Shown: positions 53,917-62,886 of the stretch, in pieces
Layout: each line of letters starts with the position of its first letter
Numbering within the stretch: position 1 is the first letter of the stretch
Source of the DNA: Dysgonomonadaceae bacterium zrk40
GTDB taxonomy: Bacteria; Bacteroidota; Bacteroidia; Bacteroidales; Dysgonomonadaceae
Length of the DNA: 64,000 nucleotides
NCBI GenBank assembly: GCA_016916535.1
Contig: CP070277.1
Span: 102,349-166,348 of the forward strand
Direction of reading: 5' to 3'
The notes under the pieces: model-generated
Seen by the model: the letters and a program-made list of their open reading frames with translations, nothing else
Database searches by the model: none
What the model was told of the DNA's origin: nothing
Position numbers and translations under genes: made by a program

Positions 53917-54853
53917 GGCCGACCTGATGGCCCGAGGTGATATCGATCGTCTCGGCACCCGACTCGTCCAGACACTCGGTTTCAGTCTGGAGCGTTACGA
54001 AGAAGAAGCCGTGATCGCGGCGCAGCAAGCGGTGCGCCCGTCGTTGCACCGCCTGCGGGTCCACGCCGTCACCCACGCGAAGGTGCGCCGAAAACACGTT
54101 CCGCCCGCTGGTCAATGTCCATGCGTGGACATGATGCGCGTCGTGCACACCGTCGAGCGCTTCCAGATCCGCGATCACCGAGTTCAAATCTATCTCGCTC
54201 GGCGCTGCCTCCATCAAGAGCCGCGCCGCATCCCGCAGGATGCCCCAGCTGGCCCAGAGCAGCACGAAGCCGAAAGCCATGCCCAGAAGTGGGTCGATCA
54301 TCAGGAAACCGGTAAAGCGGATCACCAGCGCCGTGACGATGATGAGCAGGCTGCCCACGAAGGTCTGGATGATGTGCCAGAGCGCGCCGCGCACGTTCAT
54401 GTCGCTCCGGCTCTGTTTCCAGATGAGGCCAAGCGAAATGAACTCCGTCACAAGACCCCCGGCTGCAGCAAGCAGCATTGGCCCTGTCGGCAGGTCGATG
54501 GGCGCGTTCAGCCGCATCGCGGCCATATAGATAACGACGAAGGCCATTCCGGCCAGGAACCCGCCATTCACCAGCGCGCCGAGGATTTCGGAGCGGTACC
54601 AGCCAAAGCTGAATGTTGCATCGGCAGGCCGCCGGGAAAGCCGGGCCGCGCCCACGGCGACGAGGATTCCGCCCACGGCGGAAAACGTGTGGAATGCATC
54701 CGACAGGACAGCGATCGATCCGGTCCAGAGCCCGATACCAAGCTCAATGATGAAATAGACGCCGGTCAGCCAGGCCGAGATGACCATACCCCGCCCGCTT
54801 GTCGGCATGTGCGATCCGTGTCCACGAATATGGAATTCTGTTTCGGAACTCAT
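53909..54853 (-). CDS. CDF-family divalent cation exporter
   Basis: 314 residues with six helices and a C-terminal cytoplasmic domain. Motif sites D/H in F-H-T-F-S-A near residue 53 and a histidine rich in the short loop H-V-H-A-W-T near 245 fit zinc/cobalt/cadmium efflux proteins of the CDF class. Note H-x-x-x-S rather than the common H-x-x-x-D at the first site, which may change metal preference. Start has GGAGG seven bases upstream. Overlaps the ATC-hydrolase-like gene. Confidence 0.87.
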   Translation of the reverse strand: MSSETEFHIRGHGSHMPTSGRGMVISAWLTGVYFIIELGIGLWTGSIAVLSDAFHTFSAVGGILVAVGAARLSRRPADATFSFGWYRSEILGALVNGGFLAGMAFVVIYMAAMRLNAPIDLPTGPMLLAAAGGLVTEFISLGLIWKQSRSDMNVRGALWHIIQTFVGSLLIIVTALVIRFTGFLMIDPLLGMAFGFVLLWASWGILRDAARLLMEAAPSEIDLNSVIADLEALDGVHDAHHVHAWTLTSGRNVFSAHLRVGDGVDPQAVQRRAHRLLRRDHGFFFVTLQTETECLDESGAETIDITSGHQVGHV

Positions 54854-54907
54854 CGAACCTCCTTTCCGTGGCAGTTTATTGATGCCTCCCCACATGAAGA
54901 GCGCGCC

Positions 54908-57022
54908 CTATCCGCCCGACGCCACCGCGCGCTCCGCCGCCTTCTCGAGCGCTGATAGAACCGCTTCGGACGACAGGAGCTCGGGCAGGACGATACCCTC
55001 GGGAGCGCCGGGTCCATAGACAGCGTTGAACGGAATACCGTAGCGGTCGAAGGTCTCCAGATAGCGCGAGATTGCCTCGTCGGGCCGGGTCCAATCGGCC
55101 TGCATCGCCGTCACGCCCGGCGCGCGAAGGGCCGTTCGAACCGGCGCGCGGTCAAGCACGAGCGCCTTGTTGGCCTTGCAGGTGAGACACCAATCGGCGG
55201 TCACATCCACGAAAACCACCTCTCCGCGCGACACGAGCTTCGGAATTTCTCGACGGTCGAATGCGGCCCAGTCCGTCGCCGGCTTGGCGTTCGGCGTGCC
55301 GGCCGCAGAAAGGAATCCCGCCAGGAAGATGGCCAACGCGCCCGTGGCCGCAGCCCCGGACAAGCGAGCACCTGCGGCCAGGCGACTGAAAGACAGAATC
55401 ACGACGAGGACTGCGCTGGCTGTCAGAACCGCAAGCGCGGACGTCATGCCACCGACACCGATCAGCACCCAGAACAGCCAGCCGGCTGTGCCCGCCAATG
55501 CCAGCCCCAGCAGGATCTTCAGCCACAGCATCCAGCGGCCCGGTTTCGGCAGGCGCGAGATCGCCGCCGGAAACGCGGCAACGATGAGATAGGGCAAGGC
55601 CAGACCGATCCCCAGGGCCGTGAAGATCACCGCGATATCGAGCAGCCGCCCGGCCAGCGCAAAGGCAACAGCCGTGCCCAGGAACGGCGCCGAACAGGGT
55701 GTCGCGAGGATGGCGGCAAAGGCACCTGTCGCAAAGTCGCCGCTATAGCCTTTGCCACCGCCGGCGCGGGCGAGCCGGGTCTGCAAGGAAGACGGCAGCT
55801 CGATTTCGAATGCCCCGAAAAGGTTGGCGGAAAACACGGCCAGGACAATGAACATCACCGCCAAGAATACGGGGTTCTGGAATTGCAGCCCCCAGCCCAC
55901 GGTCATCCCCAGACCGCGCGCCGCGAGGGTCAAAGCGGCGAGCGACCACATGAACGCCAGAACGCCGAGTGCGGAGACGGCAAACCCCTTGCGAATACGG
56001 CCCACGCCCTGGTCGCGGCTCTTCATCGCCGAGGACAGCTTGATGGAGAGCACCGGCAGCACGCAGGGCATGACGTTCAGGACAAGACCGCCGAGGAAGG
56101 CGATTGCGGCGATCCAGGCCAGTTCCGCCAGACCCGGCAGCACGCGGTCCAGGGCGAAGGGCGGCTGCGGTGCTGCATCGGCCAACTCCGTGAACAGGCT
56201 GGCCGCACGGTCGCCATCGGTCACGGTGATCCGCAGATCGGGCAGATCCGCGGCCGCGCTCAGAACGGGCAATCGGGCCCAGAGCAGACGGCCCCCGTCG
56301 CCCAGACGAATATCCGGCTTGCCGAATGCCGTGCCCGCGCCCAGTTCGGGAAAGACATCCGGGCCCGCGAAGGGACGCTCACTGTGTGCGACCAGCGTCA
56401 GGGCGGTCATGTCCGGGTCGAGATAGGCCGACTGGATCGAGATACCGCTCTCAGCCCCCTCCTCCGGCACCTTTTCGGCATAGGCCGAGATGAGCGCCGC
56501 CGCATCCGCGTCGATTCCGCTGGCTCGTGGCAGCGACAGGGTCAGTGTGAACTCCTGCGGGACGCAAACGGTCGAGCAGGTCAGAAGCGTGACATTGGCG
56601 TTCAATCGCACCGGCGCGCCGGGGTCGGACAATGCGATACGCAGCGGAAATACGACCTCGTCGTGATATCCGAAATTCTCGATCCCGAAGGCCGTGAACC
56701 GTTCCGGGGCGGGCCAGAGCAATTCGACCTCTTCCACATTCTCCGATCCCGCCCAGTCGATCGAGGGCGGGATGCCGACCTCGCCCGGGGACCGCCAATA
56801 GGTCTTCCAGCCCTCGCCCAACTCCAGATGCAGCCCGGCGGACAGGGACGTCGCGTTCGGGCCGACTCCGTTTTCGGCTGCGATCAGACGCGCCTCGAGA
56901 GCCGGGTTGGAAAAGCTCCCGGATTCGGCGGCGTTCGACATACTGGCCAGCCCCGCGCCGAGAAAACCGAGGCAGACCAGCAGAATCAGCTTTGCGACGA
57001 AAAGCCGCGAGAATTTGTTCAT
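54908..57022 (-). CDS. ScsB/DsbD-type thiol-disulfide reductase
   Basis: 704 residues. A signal peptide and an N-terminal alpha domain with Cys in L-T-C-S-T-V-C-V near residue 150 are followed by an eight-helix transmembrane core with N-V-M-P-C-V-L-P near 330 and A-T-P-C-S-A-P near 455, and a C-terminal thioredoxin domain with D-W-C-L-T-C-K near 620. The layout passes electrons from cytoplasmic thioredoxin to the periplasm; length and order fit ScsB, the copper-sensitivity suppressor. The upstream DsbA-like gene (ScsC-like) overlaps its start. Confidence 0.92.
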   Translation of the reverse strand: MNKFSRLFVAKLILLVCLGFLGAGLASMSNAAESGSFSNPALEARLIAAENGVGPNATSLSAGLHLELGEGWKTYWRSPGEVGIPPSIDWAGSENVEEVELLWPAPERFTAFGIENFGYHDEVVFPLRIALSDPGAPVRLNANVTLLTCSTVCVPQEFTLTLSLPRASGIDADAAALISAYAEKVPEEGAESGISIQSAYLDPDMTALTLVAHSERPFAGPDVFPELGAGTAFGKPDIRLGDGGRLLWARLPVLSAAADLPDLRITVTDGDRAASLFTELADAAPQPPFALDRVLPGLAELAWIAAIAFLGGLVLNVMPCVLPVLSIKLSSAMKSRDQGVGRIRKGFAVSALGVLAFMWSLAALTLAARGLGMTVGWGLQFQNPVFLAVMFIVLAVFSANLFGAFEIELPSSLQTRLARAGGGKGYSGDFATGAFAAILATPCSAPFLGTAVAFALAGRLLDIAVIFTALGIGLALPYLIVAAFPAAISRLPKPGRWMLWLKILLGLALAGTAGWLFWVLIGVGGMTSALAVLTASAVLVVILSFSRLAAGARLSGAAATGALAIFLAGFLSAAGTPNAKPATDWAAFDRREIPKLVSRGEVVFVDVTADWCLTCKANKALVLDRAPVRTALRAPGVTAMQADWTRPDEAISRYLETFDRYGIPFNAVYGPGAPEGIVLPELLSSEAVLSALEKAAERAVASGG

Positions 57023-57792
57023 CACGCTGTCTGACACTGGGACGTCCAATCTTCCTCGATTTCCATCTCGGCAACACGCAGAATGGTCTTCTCATCGATC
57101 TGGCCCTGGATGATCGTTCGCCCGATTATCAGGGCGGGCGTTCCAAAAATGCCGAATACCCGTGCGAGAGCAGCACTGTTTTCCAATTCTTCGGTAACAG
57201 GGGCGCTTCGCATGTCGGTAATCAGACGTTGGTGATCGACACCGATGTCTCGCGCCAAAGCCTGTAAATATTCCGGTGTCGCCACAAACGAGGATTTCAT
57301 GAGCCGTTCATGAAATGCGACATAGGCACCCTGGCGTTTCGCCGCCAGCGCCGCCTTGGCCGCGACCTCCGACGATTGCCCGAGAAGCGGCAATTCGTGC
57401 CAGATGGCACGCAGGTTGCTGTCGGGACGTGCATCGAGCGCCGCAAGCGTCCTGGTCTGAACACGGCAATAAGGGCAATAATACTCTGTAAAAAACGCCA
57501 CCGGAACGCGCTGTGTTGCAGACAGGTCATCGCCGTAGAGCGCACCGCAGATATCTGCCCTGACCCGCGCTTCGGCATCCGCCAGACTATCCGGACCCAT
57601 GGCGTTCATTCCGATGAAGAGATCGAAGCCGCTCGAGCTTTCGCTGGCGGACAGCCTGCGAAAGCCCCGCGGGTATTGAACGTCCTCGAAGTTGAGTTCG
57701 GTCGAACCGAGTTCCGGAAAATACCAAAACCCGGCGTAGGCGGCCGCAACAGTCGCAAGAACTGCCAATGTATTCCGCCGTCCTTCAATCAT
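57022..57792 (-). CDS. DsbA-family periplasmic thiol oxidoreductase (ScsC-like)
   Basis: 256 residues. Signal-anchor near residues 7-27, then a thioredoxin fold with active site Y-Y-C-P-Y-C-R near 105 and cis-Pro F-G-T-P-A near 222. The pairing with an ScsB-like reductase suggests a disulfide isomerase or reducing DsbA-like partner. Overlaps the scsB-like start by one base. Confidence 0.88.
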   Translation of the reverse strand: MIEGRRNTLAVLATVAAAYAGFWYFPELGSTELNFEDVQYPRGFRRLSASESSSGFDLFIGMNAMGPDSLADAEARVRADICGALYGDDLSATQRVPVAFFTEYYCPYCRVQTRTLAALDARPDSNLRAIWHELPLLGQSSEVAAKAALAAKRQGAYVAFHERLMKSSFVATPEYLQALARDIGVDHQRLITDMRSAPVTEELENSAALARVFGIFGTPALIIGRTIIQGQIDEKTILRVAEMEIEEDWTSQCQTA

Positions 57793-57810
57793 ATCCCGTC
57801 ACCTTCACAA

Positions 57811-58041
57811 CTATTCCAAAGCGAAGGCGAAGCCCTCCCTGCCGTCCCGACATTCAAGCACTGCCAGCCCACTGCCCGTTATTTCCTTTACCTCACAACC
57901 TGCAGGCAGGTCGGCCACCTGACCGCTCGAAGAGAGCCGGACATCACCGCTTCGCTCGCATTGCGCGATGGTCTGGGCGCAGGCGCCAAGTAAGAGCATC
58001 GCCCAAAGCGGCAGAAGACGGCGAACGATACCCAATCTCAC
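57811..58041 (-). CDS. Small lipoprotein of unknown function
   Basis: 76 residues. A lipobox LLLGAC near residues 16-21 marks a lipoprotein signal; the mature part contains three further Cys (A-Q-C, A-G-C-E, L-E-C-R). GTG start. It sits between the DUF2933-like and DsbA-like genes and may be a client of the nearby redox machinery; the extra lgt in this region is then of interest. Confidence 0.6.
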   Translation of the reverse strand: MRLGIVRRLLPLWAMLLLGACAQTIAQCERSGDVRLSSSGQVADLPAGCEVKEITGSGLAVLECRDGREGFAFALE

Positions 58042-58047
58042 CCCGGC

Positions 58048-58335
58048 CTAATTGGCGGCTACTTTTTGATCCACCTGGATCGCAACATCATCGGTCCGCT
58101 CGCTCTTCGTATCATGGCATGATTTTCCCATCATCTGATGCATGATCAAATGTGCGGCGACGCACAAAAGCAGAGGTGCGAAGACGTAGAGCCCGGAGGT
58201 CAATCCGCCCGCAAGTCCCCCCGTCATCACGAACGCTGCGATTGGAAGCAGCATTACCGCGCAGCAGGCCCACATGGCGTATTTCATCACCGGCATCGTG
58301 CTCGATTTCTCAACAGGAGTTTCAGATTCATTCAT
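58048..58335 (-). CDS. DUF2933-like small membrane protein, second copy
   Basis: 95 residues with two hydrophobic helices near residues 20-42 and 45-65 and the closing motif L-L-L-C-V-A-A-H-L-I-M-H, the same ending seen in the DUF2933 protein at 33850-34119. A Cys/His pair (K-S-C-H) follows. It is the first gene after the minus-strand operator at 58366-58396. I used the MNES start; a further upstream ATG adds seven residues. Confidence 0.65.
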   Translation of the reverse strand: MNESETPVEKSSTMPVMKYAMWACCAVMLLPIAAFVMTGGLAGGLTSGLYVFAPLLLCVAAHLIMHQMMGKSCHDTKSERTDDVAIQVDQKVAAN

Positions 58336-58365
58336 TTTCGTTGCATCTCCAAGCATACAGGAGAT

Positions 58366-58396
58366 GGGCTAAAGCCTTCCTGCGCCGGAAGGTCAA
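58366..58396 (-). promoter_or_regulatory. MerR/CueR-like operator before the DUF2933-like operon
   Basis: On the minus strand: TTGACC, then TTCC-N6-GGAAGG within 19 bases. The -10 at that spacing (TAGCCC) is weak, so the exact start is unclear. It is arranged back to back with the plus-strand operator at 58444-58474, so one regulator could drive both arms. Confidence 0.6.
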
Positions 58397-58443
58397 CGAT
58401 ACAAACCGATACAAAAATCACGGTCTTGTCAGGGGGCATCTGC

Positions 58444-58474
58444 TTGACCTTCCGGTGCTGGAAGGTGGTTTATC
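58444..58474 (+). promoter_or_regulatory. MerR/CueR-like operator before the L,D-transpeptidase operon
   Basis: -35 TTGACC, a 19-base spacer with the perfect dyad ACCTTCC-N6-GGAAGGT, and -10 TTTATC. It is the clearest of the five operators and lies 39 bases before the transpeptidase ATG. Confidence 0.72.
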
Positions 58475-58512
58475 CCGCTAAAACAGGCAAGAAATAGATG
58501 TGAGAGCAGGTT

Positions 58513-59088
58513 ATGATAAAAAATGGCGAAAAGCCCCTCAACCGGCGCGGATTTCTGGCGGCGGGTGCCAGCGGTGTTATCGCGCTGGCGACCCCAACAC
58601 TCCTTCGGGCGGAGGAAGCGTCCGTGGTGAGGCGCAACATGTCTTCCTTCCGGCTACACGCTTGGCAGGATCACTTCGACAGCCTTGGCAAAGGCATCCT
58701 GCTCTCGGACACGAACACCAGGGTGCTCCAGCATTGGACTGCCGATGGGGAGATGCGTATCTATCCCACCTCGGTGCCGTTGTCCGACGAGCTGACACGC
58801 CGCGGTTATACCGAAGTGGTCTTCAAGGATGAGGCCCCCGATTGGGCGCCGACACCCTCGATGATCGAGCGCGATCCGACGCTGCCGCGCTATGTGGCGC
58901 CCGGGCCGGACAATCCGCTGGGTATTCGTGCCATGCACCTGAGTTGGCAGTACTATCGCATTCACGGCACCAACGACACGCGCAAGATCGGTCGCAAATC
59001 GTCGAATGGCTGTATCGGCCTTTATAACGAACAAATTGTCGGGGTTTTCGACAGATCGCCGGTTGGTACACAGGTCAAACTTATTTGA
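58513..59088 (+). CDS. Tat-exported L,D-transpeptidase (YkuD domain)
   Basis: 191 residues. A Tat signal (L-N-R-R-G-F-L-A-A-G) precedes a YkuD domain with catalytic motif H-G-T-N near residue 156 and S-S-N-G-C-I-G-L near 169, where Cys is the nucleophile. These enzymes crosslink peptidoglycan or attach lipoproteins to it. Copper inhibits L,D-transpeptidases in E. coli, so a copper-regulated extra copy would make sense; that link is inference. Confidence 0.9.
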   Translation: MIKNGEKPLNRRGFLAAGASGVIALATPTLLRAEEASVVRRNMSSFRLHAWQDHFDSLGKGILLSDTNTRVLQHWTADGEMRIYPTSVPLSDELTRRGYTEVVFKDEAPDWAPTPSMIERDPTLPRYVAPGPDNPLGIRAMHLSWQYYRIHGTNDTRKIGRKSSNGCIGLYNEQIVGVFDRSPVGTQVKLI

Positions 59089-59121
59089 CCGAAGCATTCG
59101 GTTGCGAGGGGCAAGAAAAGT

Positions 59122-59580
59122 ATGAACAAGACATTGCTGGCGATCGTCGCCTTCTTTCTCGTCGGGGGGGTTGCGGTCTACTGGAATGCGACGCAACGGG
59201 CGACGCAAGGCACGGGCCATTCGATGATTCCGCCCGATACCAGCACCCTGGCCGAGGGCGCACCGATCGTCGAGGTGGCGCTTCCCGCCGAACTGTCGGC
59301 GGACGCGCAGATCGGAAAGCGGGCGTTCGACGCCAAATGCGCCGAGTGTCATGGTGCGAATGCGGCGGGCCAGAACGGCGTCGCCCCACCGCTTGTACAC
59401 AAGACCTATGAGCCAAACCATCACTCCGACATGGCATTCGTCCTCGCGGCAAAAAACGGCGTCCGTGCGCATCACTGGAACTTCGGCAACATGCCGGCGG
59501 TGGAGGGTGTGACCGATGGCGACGTGAAAATGATCACGCGTTACATTCGTGAGCTTCAGAAGGAAAACGGCATCTTTTGA
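59122..59580 (+). CDS. Membrane-anchored monohaem cytochrome c
   Basis: 152 residues. N-terminal helix about 4-22, one haem site C-A-E-C-H near residue 73, and a possible Met ligand in N-F-G-N-M-P-A near 126. Class I fold. It likely shuttles electrons in the periplasm between the oxidase or cytochromes that follow. Its stop overlaps a TTG start of the next gene. Confidence 0.88.
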   Translation: MNKTLLAIVAFFLVGGVAVYWNATQRATQGTGHSMIPPDTSTLAEGAPIVEVALPAELSADAQIGKRAFDAKCAECHGANAAGQNGVAPPLVHKTYEPNHHSDMAFVLAAKNGVRAHHWNFGNMPAVEGVTDGDVKMITRYIRELQKENGIF

Positions 59581-59915
59581 ACGAAAGACGCAAAATCGAA
59601 CCTGTCGGCTTGCTACGCGCGATGATTCTCTGCGCGCTTTTCGCATTCGGCTTGACCCCTCAGGGCGCTGAAGCCCATTCTTCTGCTCCCGCCGCGACAA
59701 GCTCAACGCACGCCGTGGTCGACGATGATCATGGCGAAGATCATACTGTCATCCAGGAGGCATTCGGACATTGCCATCCGGGAATTGACTGCGCACTTGC
59801 GGCGATCACGGTGGATTCAGAGCGCGCACACCCCGTCAGGCGTGCCGCGACCACGAAGGTCCGGCCTCCTCACGTGATCGGACCCGTCTCGAAATCAGGA
59901 TTTGAAGGACAATGA
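59577..59915 (+). CDS. Small exported His-rich protein
   Basis: 112 residues if started at TTG 59577, which overlaps the cytochrome stop. Hydrophobic helix about 12-30 with cleavage near A-E-A, then a His/Asp-rich mature part (D-D-D-H-G-E-D-H; F-G-H-C-H-P-G-I-D-C) that could bind metal. No family recognised. Coupling with neighbours is the main support. Confidence 0.55.
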   Translation: MNERRKIEPVGLLRAMILCALFAFGLTPQGAEAHSSAPAATSSTHAVVDDDHGEDHTVIQEAFGHCHPGIDCALAAITVDSERAHPVRRAATTKVRPPHVIGPVSKSGFEGQ

Positions 59916-59916
59916 C

Positions 59917-60502
59917 ATGAAACCTACAGGGATTATCACTTCCGCCGTGCTTGTCGGCGTGGCATCGGCGGCGCTCGCCCATAGCGGCGCGACCGGTATC
60001 GTGAAGGAGCGCATGGACGCGATGTCGGCAATGGGCAAGGCCGTGAAACACGGTCGCCCCGATGATGAGCGGCGAGACGGGGTATGATGCTGATACCGTG
60101 CGGCACGCTGCGGAAACCATCGGCATGCACGCTGGCGATGCCATGACCCGTCTGTTCCCGGACGGCAGCGCAGGCATGCCATCGGTCGCGAAAGACGCCA
60201 TATGGAACGATTGGGAGAGCTTTGCAGGCCTGGCCGAGGAGTTGCACAGATACGCCGAAGGCCTGGCTCTTGCCGCTGACAACGCACCCGCAAGTCAGTC
60301 GGACACCAAGTCGAATACAAGCGCCATGATGGGCGGCTCCGACATGATGGGAGCCAACTCGATGATGGGCAGTGGTGACATGATGGCCGATGACACGATG
60401 GGGCGCGAAGAACTGGCCGAGATGCCCGCCAACGCGGTTTTCGCGAAGGTCAGCGACACCTGTTCGTCCTGTCACACCCGCTTCCGCGCGAAGGTGAAAT
60501 GA
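59917..60502 (+). pseudogene. Cytochrome c'-type protein, interrupted by a frameshift
   Basis: The first 43 codons (signal peptide, then ERMDAMSAMGKAVK) and the frame from 60050 on (T-V-A-P-M-M-S-G-E-T...) together give one cytochrome c' protein, but one extra base, best placed at C60049, throws them out of frame. The distal frame continues with A-E-T-I-G-M-H-A and ends with the C-terminal haem site C-S-S-C-H, and carries an inserted Met-rich stretch (M-M-G repeats). Either a real inactivation, a programmed shift or a sequencing error. Confidence 0.8.
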
Positions 60503-60503
60503 C

Positions 60504-61445
60504 ATGAGGCGGGTTCTTGCAGGTGTTGCCGTCCTTGCCCTTTCCGGCACGGCGGCAATCGCGGCGTTGGTGGTTTGGCCGATTGGCCGACCGCCCGCCG
60601 AGATCGAGTTGACCGGCGATGTCCAGCGCGGTGCCTATCTGGCGCGCGCGAGCGGTTGCATCGCCTGTCACACGAATTTCGAGGATGGCGGCGCTCCGCT
60701 GGCGGGCGGTGCCCCGCTCGAAACCCCGTTTGGCGTCTTCTACCCGCCGAACATAACCACCGATCCCGAGCACGGCATCGGAGACTGGAGCCTGTCTGAC
60801 TTCGCGATGACTGTCAGGCAGGGCGTTTCGCCCGATGGCGAGCCCTTGTTTCCGGCATTCACCTATCCGTTCTATGCGGATTTTTCCGATCAGGACGTCG
60901 CCGATATGTGGGCAGCATTCCAGACCGTCGCACCGGTAACCAACCCCGCACCACCGCACGATGTCGGTTTCCCGTTCAACCAACGCTGGGGCCTGAAACT
61001 ATGGCGTGCGCTTTTCATGCATGATCCGCAGACCGAACCGGTGGAAGGAAAGAGCGTCGACTGGAACCGCGGCCGGCAACTCGTGCGCGGCGCCGCCCAT
61101 TGCGGGGCCTGTCACACCGGTCGGAACCTCGCGGGCGGCCGGATGCCAGATGCCGTTTTTGCCGGCAACGACGACCTGCCCGGTGGAAACAAGGCACCAT
61201 CAATCCTGTCCGACGATCTGGCAGATCGCGGATGGACCGTCGCCAATCTGTCATATGCTCTGCAAAGTGGTGTTACCCCGTCAGGAGACGTGTTCGGCGG
61301 CAGCATGGGTGAGGTTGTCCAGAACGGAACGCGGTTCCTCTCAAAGTCCGATTTGAAAGCGATGGCGATCTATCTTCTCGACAGCGATGTACCGGAAGGC
61401 AGGGCTTTGGCGGGGAGGCCGAGTATCGGCAAAACCATCGATTGA
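60504..61445 (+). CDS. Dihaem cytochrome c
   Basis: 313 residues with a signal helix near 4-24. Two haem sites: C-I-A-C-H near residue 54 and C-G-A-C-H near 201, so two class I domains. It resembles cytochrome subunits of membrane dehydrogenases. Together with the following multicopper oxidase it could receive electrons from metal or substrate oxidation. It starts one base after the cytochrome c' stop. Confidence 0.9.
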   Translation: MRRVLAGVAVLALSGTAAIAALVVWPIGRPPAEIELTGDVQRGAYLARASGCIACHTNFEDGGAPLAGGAPLETPFGVFYPPNITTDPEHGIGDWSLSDFAMTVRQGVSPDGEPLFPAFTYPFYADFSDQDVADMWAAFQTVAPVTNPAPPHDVGFPFNQRWGLKLWRALFMHDPQTEPVEGKSVDWNRGRQLVRGAAHCGACHTGRNLAGGRMPDAVFAGNDDLPGGNKAPSILSDDLADRGWTVANLSYALQSGVTPSGDVFGGSMGEVVQNGTRFLSKSDLKAMAIYLLDSDVPEGRALAGRPSIGKTID

Positions 61446-61494
61446 CACGGGCGGGGCGGCGTATCGCCCCGCACATTTCAAGGACACGGAAAAG

Positions 61495-62886
61495 ATGACG
61501 ACACGGCGAGAATTTCTTGAGCAGGGCGCGGCGACGATTGCGGCTCTGGCCGTTCCGGCCCTGGCGCGTGCTGCAACGCCACGCTTTGCCGAACTCAAGG
61601 CCCGGCCCGCGCGCGTCCAACTTGCACCCCCAACCTATCCCAAGACTGAAATCTGGGGCTATGACGGCGCGATGCCGGGACCCGAGTTGCGGATGGCTCA
61701 AGGCGCCCGCATCCAGAGATCGTTCCTGAACGAACTGCCGCAGGCAAGTTCGGTTCATTGGCACGGGATCCGCATCGACAACGCGATGGACGGGGTTCCC
61801 GGGCTGACGCAGCCAGCTGTCGAACCGGGACAGGGTTTCGACTATGATTTCGTGGTGCCGGACGCCGGCACCTACTGGTATCACGCGCACAACCGGTCAA
61901 CCGAGCAGGTCGCGCGCGGACTCTATGGTGCGCTGATCGTGGAAGAGCCCGAGGCGCCGGATATCGACCGCGAGGAGGTATTGATCCTCGACGACTGGCT
62001 TCTCGATCCCGAAACGGCACAGATCGACCCCGACTTCACGTCACGCCATGATCGCAGCCATGCCGGGCGGCGCGGCAACTTCATCGCCACCAACGGGCGC
62101 TTTGATCTGTCGCTGGACGTGAAGCAGAACGAACGCCTGCGGCTGCGGCTGATCAATGCCGCCAACGCCCGGATATTCGTTCTTTCGATTTTCGGGATGG
62201 AAGGCTGGACCGTGGCCCTTGATGGCATGCCGCTGTCCGAGCCCAAGCCAGTAAGTGAGGTGCTGATCATTGGGCCGGGCCAGCGCGCCGATCTGATCGT
62301 GGACGTCACAGCGGCGTCGGGCGAGACAGCGCATCTTGTGCGCGTCGAGGATCAGGAGGGCGTCTCACAGGTGGCGTTTCCGGTATCGGGCCGCGCGGCG
62401 GCGGCGCGGCGCGGGTCGCCACATCCCCTGCCCCCGAACCCACGCATGGACATATCCGGCATGGAAAAAGCGGTAACGGCGCGGCTCAATATGCAGGGCG
62501 GGGCAATGGGCACACTCGATGCCGCCACCCTCGACGGCGAACGCAAGAGCTTTCGCCAGTTGGTCGAGGCAAACCAGTTCTGGTCCTTCAACGGGACGAT
62601 CGGGATGACCGACACCCCGCTCGTGAGCGTGCCCGTGGGTGAGACGATCAAGCTGGAAATCTACAACGACACGTCCTTCCCCCATGCAATGCACCTGCAC
62701 GGGATGCATTTCCGCGAGGTGACCAAGGACGCGGCCCTTGGTCCCTTCCGCGATACGCTGCTGATGCTCGGCGGCGAGACCCGGACCATTGCCTTTGTCG
62801 CCGACAACCCGGGAAAATGGCTGTTTCACTGTCATATGCTGAGCCATGCGGCTTCGGGCATGATGACGTGGCTCGAGGTGACATGA
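61495..62886 (+). CDS. Tat-exported multicopper oxidase, second copy
   Basis: 463 residues. Tat signal (T-T-R-R-E-F-L-E-Q-G), then the copper motifs S-V-H-W-H-G-I near residue 83, Y-W-Y-H-A-H near 124, H-A-M-H-L-H-G-M-H near 398 and H-C-H-M-L-S-H-A-A-S-G-M near 447. It lacks the Met-rich loop of the copy at 24733, so its substrate may differ. It sits among c-type cytochromes and overlaps the next by ATGA. Confidence 0.93.
   Translation: MTTRREFLEQGAATIAALAVPALARAATPRFAELKARPARVQLAPPTYPKTEIWGYDGAMPGPELRMAQGARIQRSFLNELPQASSVHWHGIRIDNAMDGVPGLTQPAVEPGQGFDYDFVVPDAGTYWYHAHNRSTEQVARGLYGALIVEEPEAPDIDREEVLILDDWLLDPETAQIDPDFTSRHDRSHAGRRGNFIATNGRFDLSLDVKQNERLRLRLINAANARIFVLSIFGMEGWTVALDGMPLSEPKPVSEVLIIGPGQRADLIVDVTAASGETAHLVRVEDQEGVSQVAFPVSGRAAAARRGSPHPLPPNPRMDISGMEKAVTARLNMQGGAMGTLDAATLDGERKSFRQLVEANQFWSFNGTIGMTDTPLVSVPVGETIKLEIYNDTSFPHAMHLHGMHFREVTKDAALGPFRDTLLMLGGETRTIAFVADNPGKWLFHCHMLSHAASGMMTWLEVT

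Noticed and set aside
59085..59110. ACCGAA/TTCGGT inverted repeat after the transpeptidase gene as another MerR-type operator
   Set aside because: The dyad is too short and lacks the TTCC/GGAA core; at most a weak hairpin.
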